NCBI GenBank assembly: GCA_045837725.1
Contig: JBEWZL010000030.1
Location: 62,001-126,000, forward strand
Length of the DNA: 64,000 nucleotides
From: Vermamoeba vermiformis
Lineage: Eukaryota > Tubulinea > Echinamoebida
Direction: 5' to 3'
In this document: piece after piece, positions 1 through 10,811 of the stretch
How positions within the stretch are numbered: the stretch's first letter is position 1
Layout: the number at the start of each line of letters is the position of its first letter
The notes under the pieces: generated by a model
The model's input: the letters and a program-made list of their open reading frames with translations, nothing else
Told to the model about the DNA's origin: nothing
Database searches by the model: none
Program-made: the position numbers and the translations under genes

Positions 1-3000
1 GAATTTCAAGTCGAAATTTCCGGTCAAGAACACGGAGTTCAAGAAGAAGACCAAGCTGTAAATGTCATCGGTGTCGTACAAGGGTCTCAAGTGCGCATCA
101 ATCTCCCTGATCAAAGTGATCATCTCGTCAGCCAGGGCGTTGCGCTTGAGGTGATAAGGACTGCCCCAGAACTTGTCGCTGGCCTTGGTCTGTTGCGTCA
201 ACATCAGCATTTGCTTGTGCAATGTATTGACACGCTTCTGCAGCTCTTTTGACTTGTCATCTGTCATAGCAATACGTTCAATAGTCTAAGGGGACAATGT
301 TAGTGGAAGTGTCAACGAGGCACGTGTTCATCGTGTCAATGACTTACGGCTTTCTTGTAGGCCTGGACTTGCTCCAATGCACGAATGTGAGGGAACAACA
401 AAACTTCGAACTTGCGCAATGCTGCAACAAGTTTTTGAAGTCTGACTTCGCTGGTCTGATCGTTGTACCATTCAAAGTACAGCGTGTTCGTGGCCAAGAA
501 TTGACGTGTCAAGTCCAAGAAGGGCTTGAGCTCGGCTTTGGCAGGGAAGTCGGCCTTATCAACCTCGTCCATGTTTTGTTTCAAGGACGCAATCCACTTT
601 TGTTCGTCAGGCGAGCTGGTGAAAATGAACTTGGGCAAGTGCTTCGTGAACAAATCGTTGCCAGGCGCAATCTGAATAAGATTGAACAGCGCTTGAGTGA
701 CTGTCTCGTTGTTTTTGGTCAACTCGTGAATGGTGTTCGTCAAACAAGTCTCCCAGTGGTAGTACTTAGGGTCCACGAAGAAATCAAACGCCGTGCCCAA
801 GTTAAGCGTCGAGGCTATGACCGACTCCATAGGGTTCAACAGCACACCTATCGCATGTTAGCATGATATTAGGGTGTAATATAAATGTGATTAAGTACCA
901 TCAACATAGGCACCAATGTGCTCGTCACGACCCATGTAAGGGTTCAAGAATTGAATGTGCGTGCGATAATCGTTCACGGGTGTGTTGTCCCAAATCACGA
1001 GACGACGTTGAGGACCGAAAAATCCTCGTGTTCTCTTCAACAGATCCAAGCTGATCGTCTTGCTGATGGTTGTTTCGCCGGTCCACAAGAACACGACACG
1101 CGGATCCATCTTTGAAACACCGTCAGAATTACTTAGTAACGAATATAATAGGTTATCTTACCTTCTCTTTGAACTCAGTCAAATAGTTCACAGCAGGCAC
1201 TTCAGCGTTGTTTTTGAACTTGCACGAGTAATAAGTAGGGCACGTGGTCCATTCAATAGACTTCAATTCAGCCTTCTCAGTCAAGGTCTTGTTGGCAATG
1301 AATGCGTCGAAGTACTTGATGAGCTTGTTCATTGTGAAGGCTTGGGCGTCCACGAGACTAGAGAAGTCTTCCGGCAAGTCGAGTCCAATGTCATCGAACA
1401 GAATTGTGATGTGATTGCAGCCAATCTCTTCGTAGACCTGATGAAGCTTGCTAACCATGCACGACATTAGAAACAACCCTTATTGAATTCGTATTACAAC
1501 AAGGTTAACTTACGCGCAGAGTGCATCAAAATCTTTCACGTCACCGTGTTTAATGCCCCACGGATGAATGGCCATGTTGAAAGCAATGTTTTGTTGCTTA
1601 GAATAGGCGACTAAATCCTTAAACTCTGTTCGAATAGATTAGTACTACTGCCGCATAACATTCGATAATTAGACGGTACCTTTCACGAGTTCCTTCGGGA
1701 ACAAGTCACGCCACTTGACGCGATGATAAGGGTCCTCTTTCGGTGCCCAAATATAGTAATTGGCTTTCTTCTTGCTCATCCACGCGATCAGCCTCTTGCG
1801 GTTGGTCATGGTGTAAGGCTGACCGTAGTACCCTTCGACCACACCGACAGTTCTGACGGGATAAGTCTTTGACAAGTCAGTAGTGTCATTCCTAAAATGG
1901 ACAATTAGAGCACGGTCACGTGATGGTCGTTGATCGATCAATGAGTGACACTTACTTTGCGATTTGATCGAAGTCTATGAACTGGCTCAATTGTTCGCCA
2001 AACAGCTCGTGTTGCACTCTGTTCGCAAGCTTGGCTTGTCTGAGCTGCTTCGTGCGACTGACTTTAGCTTCTTTAGCCTTCTCTGCCTTCTCGGCTTTGC
2101 TGGCCTTAAGTTGCACGAGTGGGAATTGAGACTTGATGGGCACTTTCTCACTGGGATTGAACTCTTCGGATCCTTCAGCCTTGACGAACTTAGGTCTCAT
2201 TTTCACGTGCGGGTTGAAGTACGTGCCAATAGTCGACACAAATGTCTCGTCGTGCTCGCTTCGGTCGTCAGGCACAACACTCGTCTGAGCTTGAGTCTTT
2301 TGTGCTGGGCTAGGACTAGCTCCCTTTTTCTCGCCAGCTGAGGGAGAAGCACTCGGAGCCGGTGCAGGCTGTCTAAAGTCGCTGCCATGACGAGGCTGGA
2401 ACTCCTCTTTGAGTCTGATAATTTCATCCTGGAACCGTTTGTTTTCTTCCTCAATCAGATCTTGATCACTGATCACTTTACGACCAGCAAAATCGATCGT
2501 GATTTTGTACTTGTTCTCTTCGCGTTGTCTTCTGATCTCTTCTTGCTTTTTAATAGCAGCATCACGTTCTTCAGGCGACAACCACTTGGCGTTCATGTCG
2601 AAGTAATCGCTTTGATCGTCTAAGTAATCGCGCGTCAGCAACATTCTTATATGGCAACAACCCTTGCCAACGTACCGTAAATGATCGTTCTGCGCACTTT
2701 GTCTCTTTCGTACTCAAGCAGTTTGTTCCTGTGTTCTTCAGCCTTCTGCAGACCTTCGCGCTCCTTCATGCTCATCTTCTGCTCTGCTTGAGTGGCTGTT
2801 TTAGCGGCCTCAATCTCCTCTGCAAATAAAATATTAGTATATATTTATAGACCATTATAATGTCATTGTCAGTCTATTGATGAAGTGCCATATGTGTAGT
2901 GTTAATATTCAACTCACCCGGTGTAGCGTTTCTCGGAAGTACATAGTTGCCGCAGAAAAAGCACGGGCCAGGACCTTCTTGCTCACAAACAATCTTGCCG

Positions 3001-3815
3001 CACTTGAGGCAGTTGTTAATGAGCGGATGTTCGCGTGCTTGACACGTGCACGGAATTCTTTTGTATTCTTTTTTCGCGCCTTGAGCTTGTTTGTTTTTCT
3101 TCTTGACGACCATGATTTGCGGTCCTTTTTTCGAATAAGGATTGGCTACTACCGTGTAGTTCTGTTGTTTGTTCTTATTCTTACGACTAATAATATTAAA
3201 TCGTTATAATAATGCAAATAAAAATTCAGATTGAATAACGGATGCGCACCCTTTCTTTTTCTTTCCATCATCGTCGCTATCACTGTCCTCATCGCTGTCA
3301 TTATCGCCTTTTCTATAAGCTACAAATCCCTCCGGTGCCTCATCTTTAGGGGCAGGTGTTTGCTTTGCTGGCGATTGTTGTGGCTGTGGTGGGTCGTTGG
3401 ATGCAGGCACAACAAATCCAGCCTGTCTTCGTCGACTTAAGAACTCTGTATAGAATCTCCTGACTTGATCCGTGTCACCAAGAAAACCCTAAAATGAAAT
3501 ATACCGTTACTGTAACGCCTAAATGAATTTTACTTCATAAAAATAGCAGATTTGAGAAATCACGCAGAACAATATTTCCAACATAATAAATATTATGTAC
3601 ATAGACTATTTGTTGACTAACATAACATATTGCACGAGGAAAATATATTAATTGAATTTTTGTAAGCTTACTTTGAGAGTTGCGTCGAGCTCTTTGTCAG
3701 AGAGCTTTACCCACGAGTTAACGATGTCAGTGCTCTCATCGGGTGATATACCTAGCATAATCTGCACTTGGCCTTTACACCAAGTGTAAAAGTGGGTCTG
3801 TTGCGGATTGCTCAT
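1..3815 (-). CDS. TRIP4/ASC-1-like zinc-finger protein fused to a GH84 O-GlcNAcase-type domain (3' end outside window)
   Basis: The start at 3813-3815 opens an N-terminal region like TRIP4 (MSNPQQTHFYTWCKGQ..). An exon near 2910-3120 carries the TRIP4 C2HC5 zinc finger (RIPCTCQAREHP, NCLKCGKIVCEQEGPGPCFFCG). The exon at about 1955-2690 has the TRIP4 DDQSDYF..WLSPEER and KITIDFAGRKV segments. Its donor (GTAAGTG, about 1953) joins in phase to an acceptor near 1893, which opens straight into GVVEGYYGQPYTM, the start of a GH84 domain. Further exons hold ITILFDDIGLDLP (the catalytic Asp pair of O-GlcNAcases/NagJ), FLWTGETTIS and VIWDNTPVNDY. TRIP4 is a subunit of the ASC-1/ribosome quality control trigger complex; GH84 enzymes remove beta-linked GlcNAc. 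No in-frame ATG lies between the two halves, so one polypeptide is the simplest reading. The C-terminal ASCH domain usual for TRIP4 is not seen. The protein continues beyond position 1. Confidence 0.82.
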
Positions 3816-4239
3816 CTTCACGTTGACAAGAATAAAAATGATTCAACCAAAATCAGACAGATAATTTATTACCAACGATCAGCGAGCTGCAACACAAGCA
3901 CTGCTTGGCACTATTATAATAATGGTGTTATGTGAGGCTGCAACAGTTGCGTTATTATGAGCCAGGTTCGCTGTGTGGCTTCCATTAATCAATTCCCACG
4001 GGATTACACCTTGAATGGGAACAAGAAGCTCCAATGTATTTTTCCTCGACAACGGCAGCGATATTAAGACCCTACGTATGCTGGGAATAATTATTGGACG
4101 CGCAGAGGCTTCAGTTTAATTTTCCTCACAAATCTAGCCGTTGCAAGTTAATTCGATCTCAGCTCTCAAACTCTATCGAGGATCCTAGTGATAACACCAA
4201 CATATATTACATTGGTCAATAATACAAGGTACAGAGGCA
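3816..4239. other. Intergenic region between two minus-strand genes
   Basis: It holds the promoter/5'UTR side of the TRIP4-GH84 gene and the 3' flank of the RasGEF-Kelch gene. I see no coding exon, RNA gene or repeat in it. Confidence 0.5.
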
Positions 4240-7200
4240 TTACTTTTCTCCGTTTGTTTGTTGCAGCTGCTTGATCGTGTTTTGCGCATCTCGCAGTTGC
4301 TGCTCTAACTCTTCTTGCTTCTTCAATAACTGTTGAATAAGAGCTTGTTGTTGAGCTAATTTCTCTTCATATTCTCGTCGAATCTTGTCTTCGTGCGCGG
4401 CAGGGATGGGAGTGCTCGATGTCAATCCAGCATGACCACTCGGTGGAGGGACGTCTGAGATTGAGAATATTGATCGAGAGTTGGCAGTGGGCAGCTTGAC
4501 ATGCGAGGAAGCCTAAGCAAATATGTTAGAGAGGTGACCCACGAGTGAGATTCGTTAGCTAGATCCTGTTTCAGAAATTATGCTTACCTTGGGCAATGGC
4601 TTCATATTAACTCGCTTCTTCTTGCTGATGTCAACGAGGGGTCTTAGAGTATCCAAGTTACGAGCTTGCTTGATGAACGGATGCTACGCGAGCGTTGGTG
4701 GTTAGATCGAATCCGTTACACGTTCAAGATCAAGCACGAGACTTACCTTCAAGAGCTCAACAGCATCAGGACGCTTATCAGGTACCTTGGACATGCATTT
4801 CGATACAAAGTCGCGAATCTCTTGCGACACCTTGGTGTTCTTCAAGAACTGACGGCAAACGATGGATGCAGGCAAGACATTCTCGAGCAATTCAACGACA
4901 GTAATGCCTAACGACCATATGTCTGACTTATCCGAGCAACCCTTCTCGCCTACTTCTGGTGCACTCCATGCTGCTGCATCGCTATCTACAAGGCCAGTCA
5001 TCGTGTACAGCTGATCGCACAAGTTGTAGTCCGCTAAAGTGTTGTTAGTATGGAGAACAGCCTATATAATATGTACTTACTTAATTTAAGTTGACAGGTG
5101 TCTGTTAGTAGAATAGTGCTGGCTCGGAGGTGTTTATGAATCAGATGTCGACCGTGTAAGTAAGCCAAAGCTTTGAGGACCTGATCCAAAGGTTAGTATC
5201 GTCAGGCCATTGTAAAATTTATGTAACTTACCTCAGCACAGACAGTAGCAATATGAAGTTCAGTGAAGGGCTTTCCAGTGAGTTTCATCAGATCTTTCAA
5301 ATGCACACCGGAACAAATTTCTTGCAAGATCTAAAAATGAACGATTAGATCTAGGTTCGTATTAATATAGTATTATACGTACCCAAACATCACTATTGAC
5401 GGAGGAGGTGCCAAAGTACGAGAACAGGTTCTGATGTCGGCACTTGTTGATCGTGTCCATTGCTTGTTTCAAGCCCTGATATTTCTCGCGAGAATAAGCA
5501 CCTTGCAGGACTTGAACGGCCACAGAAGTCTCGGCACTGTCTCCTTTCTTATACACGGCCTTCCAGACCTCTCCGAAGTTGCTGAAATACAAGTTAGTCC
5601 ATCGGATCCATCAAGTGACACGTGTCATTATCAATGCAAGTACGTACGAATCTTCGAGCTTTTCTTCGAATTCGAGGGCATCGACATTGTCATCCCAGTT
5701 AAATGTGACTTGTTTCTGAATGATGTTGAAGCTCTCATTAGGCAACTGCTTCGTCTCATCGCGTGGTGGCAGCGTCGTGCAGAACATTTTCATCTTGGAC
5801 AAGTCACCAAATATGCTAAATACACGTTAGAACAAGTAAAATCAAGACACGAATCCTATATCACAACGTACCCCTTTTGCTGAACGGCTGATTTCTTGCG
5901 CTGATAGTCATTGACATTCGTTGTCATCGAGGCTAAAAGCATATTAGTTGCTGCGAAGGGATAAGCGGTAGGACTTACAGATTCCAGATACAGGGATCAG
6001 GTCGTTGAGTAGAGGTAGCTCAAAGTCGTCGGGACGAATCAATCGGCCGCCAAATATGTACATTGTGTCGTCCTGTCAAAGTGTCAGTTCGAGCGTGACA
6101 GCTGGCCAGATAGTATCGACTTACAATAATCGAGAGTGTGTGTGCGTGCACGGGGTCAAGAGGCACATCGAACCACGCGACTTGCCATTCACACGTCTCA
6201 GTGTTGAAGTAAAACACGTCTTGGAATGCAAGAGTGTTGATGCTAATGCCGCCAAACATGACGATTGTCTTGGTGCCCGGCAATAATGCCGCACTGGCCT
6301 CGGAACGAGCTACGACACGTGTCAGAAGAGTGGTTGGAAATTATTTTGCGAGAGGACTTACCAATGGGCACGAAGCCAACGGCAGTGATTTGTTGGGTCC
6401 AAGTGTTAGTCTCCGTGTCAAACACGAACATGTCATTCATGGCCTTGTGATCGATCGTCTTGCCGCCAAAGATGTAAATCTTCTTGTCCAGCACTACTGC
6501 CCAGTGACCGAATCTAGCTGGCGGTACTGCGCCATTGGGCTCAATCATCGTCCAAACATTGGTCGCTGTAAAGAATTTCAGTGAGTATAGTTAACAAAGA
6601 ACGGTTGTAAGATTGAGAGCTCACCGAGATCCAAGCAAAAGACGTCGTTGTAAGCATTTTGTTGCGTAATGCTCTTGAAGAAATATCCACCAATCACGTA
6701 CATCTTATTGCCAACGACGCTTGATGTGTGACTGACACGAATGGACGGAATATTGCCCGTAGTATTCAACTTTTGCCACGAGAGCGTTTCTAAGATGTTG
6801 TTAGATTACTAACTCCAGTAAAGAATGCCGTGTCATCTTACCAATGTCAACGGTGTACGTATCGTTCAAGAAAGGATTTTCCAAGTTTTGACCGCCAAAG
6901 AAGTAGATCTTCTTGCCGTACGCAGCGGCAGAATGACGCGACAAAACTGGCGGTTTGCAGCCACGTTGATTGGGAACTTTTTTCTCCCAGACACGTGTCT
7001 CCGTGTCAAAACTGTACAACTCGTTGAAATAGTTTGACTTGCGGTCGTTACCACCAAAAATGTAAATTTTCTTGCCAATAGCAACAGCCGTGTGATATTG
7101 ACGCGGTGACGGCGTGTTGGGCTGATTTTCAACGGGTTTCCAAGTACGTTCTTGAATAGCCTAATATGGATATTAGTGCGGAACAATAGATGAGTCCAAG

Positions 7201-10200
7201 GGCGTACCTTGCGAACAGTTGCAAAGCTTTCAAAGAAGTTCTGATGATCTTGCTTTTCAGCAAAAGCGGCAATAATTTCTTCAGTGCCAGTTTGAATAGA
7301 CGCGTAGTAACTTAGGGCTTGGACGTCCAGATCATCGGGCATCTTGGACATTTCCAAATTTGGTATTTTCTTGTTGACTAGAAGCAACATTAGTAAGGAC
7401 TTTAAACGGTTAAGGTACTCTTACCTTCTTGTTTGGTGAGTTTCTTAATCGTGAGTGCGATAGTGTTGAACAGGCCCAAGAACTGCAACTGTGAGCTGAG
7501 CGTCAGAGCACCAATGGTGATGCTGTGCGGCTTGACGAACATGACTGAGTCACTCCAGAAGATGACAGCTGCTTCAATGATCTCACGTGTTGACAACAAG
7601 TAGCACTTGGTCTCGCCACAGATCTTGCGGTCTTGAGTGATTTGCTGTCAAAGTGATTAGTTTGACACGTGTCAAAGTGTCATTGGTTGACTTACAGGTC
7701 CGTTGTAATCAGTGAGCAAGTTCTCAATTTCAACTGCTCGTGCCAACTGTTCTGCCTCTCTTTTAGCTTGATTAGCGTGATCAGCCATCATCGTCATTTT
7801 CTCCCACGCGATTTGAACGCTTTCATAATCGGGATGTGTTTTCTCCGTGTGTTTCTTGATTTCATTCAATAACAAGCCGTATTTAGTCAAGCGTTGAATC
7901 GGCTTAATCAACAACGAGTCGAAGTCCTCCATACGGAATTCGGCGGAGTTTTGCATTTCCTTTTATGGAAGGTTGGTTATTGGTGTTTGTATTTGAGGTG
8001 CTCGTCACTTACCTCTTCGAATTGAGCCCAGGCCTTGTTTTTCTTTCTCAATTTGTCGAGCAATTCGCTGGATTTGTTGTAGTTGTTCACGTACTCCACG
8101 TACATTGAGAAGTATTGGTACTGTGTCGGATTGTTAATTTGACACTGGCTATGTTGTGCGAGTACGAGGGACTTACGTATTTGAGGAAGACATCACCAAC
8201 TTTGAATGGCGGAGTGCAGGCCATCTTCTCCATCTCGTGCACAAATGTCTTGTGGAAGTTGAGAATGACCTCGGCATTGGCGATGAGCACTTTGATCTTG
8301 TCTTCGGGGATGATGGCACGAGTACGGAGCATTGGAACAGCGACCTGAACGACTTATTAGCATCGATTTCAGGTGGTGTATTGTGTCAGCAATACCCTCA
8401 AAAGAAGTTCTAATGACTCGACGTAAGTTCGTTCTGTGTGAAGTAACTCGCGGGTGACATTAGTGCGCAGACTGACGGGCTCAGCGGGCTTATTTTCAGC
8501 TGGTTTATCGGCCGGACAGACTTCCGTCTTGTTGCTCTCAGCCATGTTGTCCAGTGCTGTTCGAAGCCCCGTCGGTTCAGCGTGAATGGTCGCACGAGCA
8601 CTCGTGGTACCGTTAGCAGAGGGAATGTTGGCCTCAGTTAATGCAGCTGACGTGAACATGGTCGTCGATCTGTTGCTGACATTGTTGCTTCGAACTCGTG
8701 ACTTGTCGGACATTGTTGGTGATTGTGGGTTAGACGAGTTTGAATCGGAGTGTGCAGAGTTTGATTGCAGCTCAATGGACTTTTCGAGTCTGGTCTTCGC
8801 GTCCAAGACCAAATTGTTCTCGAACCACTCTTCGAAGGACTTGCTGACACGAGCCTTTGGATTTGATTCTTGGAATTTGAACAGTAATCGCACAAGATCG
8901 GCAAGTGCTGTCATTTTCTTCATGTGCACGAGGTTGGAAGGAATTGCTTGGTCGAGTGACTCGATTTCTCTCATGCGTGTCTCGACGATGTCTGTCACGA
9001 GTTGATAAACAATACGACACGTGATACCAATGTAATGACTTACCAACAGAGGGAACGCACGCTACGAATCGTTCCAAGTTGGTCTTGGCGTTGGACGATC
9101 CTTTCTTCAGCTCATCAAATCGCTTCGAGGTCGTGGGTGGCAACAACTTCCACGTCTCACGCAATCGATCAACAGCCTCGTCAGTGAGCGCAGCAAGAAT
9201 GGCCAGTGCGTTGAAGTGATTGAAGCGATCAAGAGACAACATGGCTACTTCAATGAACAAGCCGAGCATTTTCTTTCTGGTCTCGAGGTCTTTCTCAAGC
9301 ACAATCACCGTTGTGATCCAATCAGAGCGGAATTTGCTCATCATCTTGTATTTGAACATATGAGGCGCTCTTTGTTCGTTCAAATTCGAAATTGTCAAAA
9401 ATTCCCAGGGCTTCACGCGCATAAAGTTTTGCCAATCGAGTGCGTCGAAATGTTTCGCAATATCTTCGGGTGATGTGTCCAAAAATTTGCCTGTAATGCG
9501 CTTGTTAATAATAGGTCCCGGCTACATAAGGTGTATAGCATATTTGAGATTGGGTGATGAAGTATAGTTAAGTTCTACTTACCGAGATTCCACTCTGGAG
9601 TCGAAAGTGCCATCTCCGCTTGCGGTGTGCGGTGAAAAGCTTCTTGTTGCATGTCAAAAATAAACTTGTCAACGATGGTCTCTAACACGCTGAGGGCCTT
9701 AGAAGTCACTTGATGAATTAGCACCTTGAGCTCGGGTCGCTCATTGGCACTCTTCAAAAAATCTTTAATTTTGCGGATCATCTCGTTATCTTCTTTAAAA
9801 TCGTCCGGATAGGTCTGCAGCCACGATTTTATCAAATTTATGACGCTAAAAGATTTCAAAATGTCAGAGGAAATTTAGAATTGATGTTACGAGCTTTGCA
9901 AGTGAATTTACCGTAGTTGAATCCTCGTGCAGACATTTCTAGCCTCTAATTCGTTCATACTTCTCGGTGCTAATATATAAAATCTAATTTTTGATTAGAG
10001 AGGCAGCCTAATGCAATTTAAAATTGTCTTACCTCCTCAAAAGGCGTTCTAAAAATTCCTGTGGCGTTATAAAATATCTGTAGCATAATAATACTTCTTG
10101 GCTAACTCTAATATCTACAATAAAATATAAATAAGGAGAATACGGTTAATTAAATATTCTTACCGTAATCGTCACCAGCAGTGATGGATTCAATGAGTTT

Positions 10201-10403
10201 CGACAAAGAGGCCGCTAAAATAATAGATAGATAAATATGATGCTATAAATAATGCATAGAATCGTCGAGCAACGCTTATTAACGAAATTCTAATTTCTTT
10301 CTATTTTTCCAACCGGGTTGGATCTAATATCGCAATCGTCGTATATTAAATTGGACTTACCTTTAATAGACCCATCAGAGTCATATAAAATTTCGTCTGA
10401 CTC
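4240..10403 (-). CDS. Multidomain REM-RasGEF-RhoGEF-Kelch-pseudokinase protein (first exon not resolved)
   Basis: Domains in protein order, reading leftwards: REM/RasGEF-N (AASLSKLIESIT, VLLCYRYFITPQEFLERLL, then VINLIKSWL) at 9.6-10.2 kb; RasGEF/CDC25 (FNALAILAALTDEAVDRL, ERFVACVPSVG) at 8.8-9.5 kb; RhoGEF/DH (RELLHTERTYVESLELL, LLIKPIQRLTKYGLLLNEI) at 7.7-8.5 kb, followed by a possible PH-like stretch near 7.4-7.6 kb; five or six Kelch repeats (KKIYIFGG, KKIYFFGG, NKMYVIGG, KTIVMFGG) at 6.0-7.2 kb; a STE20/TKL-like kinase fold at 4.7-5.6 kb; a Q/E-rich coiled coil ending at 4240. The kinase fold lacks key residues: VAVQ for VAVK, HKH for HRD, DYN for DFG; the APE motif is kept. The protein probably activates Ras- and Rho-family GTPases on a Kelch scaffold. 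The first confidently placed exon begins at 10403. An ATG at 10585 directly followed by a GTAAAA donor, or one near 10690, could be the start. Confidence 0.85.
5616..5627. repeat. TGACACGTGTCA palindrome (intron)
   Basis: Exact 12-bp palindrome in the intron just before the kinase N-lobe exon of the RasGEF-Kelch gene. Confidence 0.8.
7663..7674. repeat. TGACACGTGTCA palindrome (intron)
   Basis: Exact copy in another intron of the RasGEF-Kelch gene, followed directly by a half-site (AAGTGTCA). Confidence 0.8.
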
Positions 10404-10811
10404 CTAAATTATTGAATTACGTCAGTCATTTTGTCATCCGTTTGTCACAATAAACAATTGAATGGCAAAATCGAACGCTGAAAATATCAATATAAATTAT
10501 TGAATATAGCTGGGTGCCCGTTAAGAGCATCGCAAATTCCATCTGGGTATGTCTGAATTAATACATCTGCGTCTATTTTTACCATTTAGCGGATCTCTAA
10601 AGGAACAAATTCCGTTACAATATCAGACCCTTGGTATTCGTCTAATATACAAATAAACAAGATACGAAAGTTCGTTTGGGAATGAAACATGTCAACGTGT
10701 CATTTTTTCATGAAAAAGCGGATCCTCCTTCCGTCTCCACAAACCGTAAACCTTTCTTATAGTATTTACATTGTTCATTTATTAGTGTTGTTATTATGAC
10801 AATCCAAAACT
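10404..10811. other. Gap containing the unresolved 5' end of the RasGEF-Kelch gene
   Basis: This stretch must contain the promoter and probably a very short first coding exon of the downstream minus-strand gene. ATG at 10585 (minus) abuts GTAAAA and would splice in phase 0 to the exon at 10403; an ATG near 10690 is also possible. Nothing else recognisable. Confidence 0.4.

Noticed and set aside
297-866. 189-codon plus-strand open frame at the left edge
   Set aside because: Antisense to clear GH84 exons; no recognisable protein.
1669-1941. GH84 protein starting by itself just upstream of 1900
   Set aside because: The in-frame start there is TTG, not ATG, and lies inside a good GT-AG intron; the exon is joined to the TRIP4 part.
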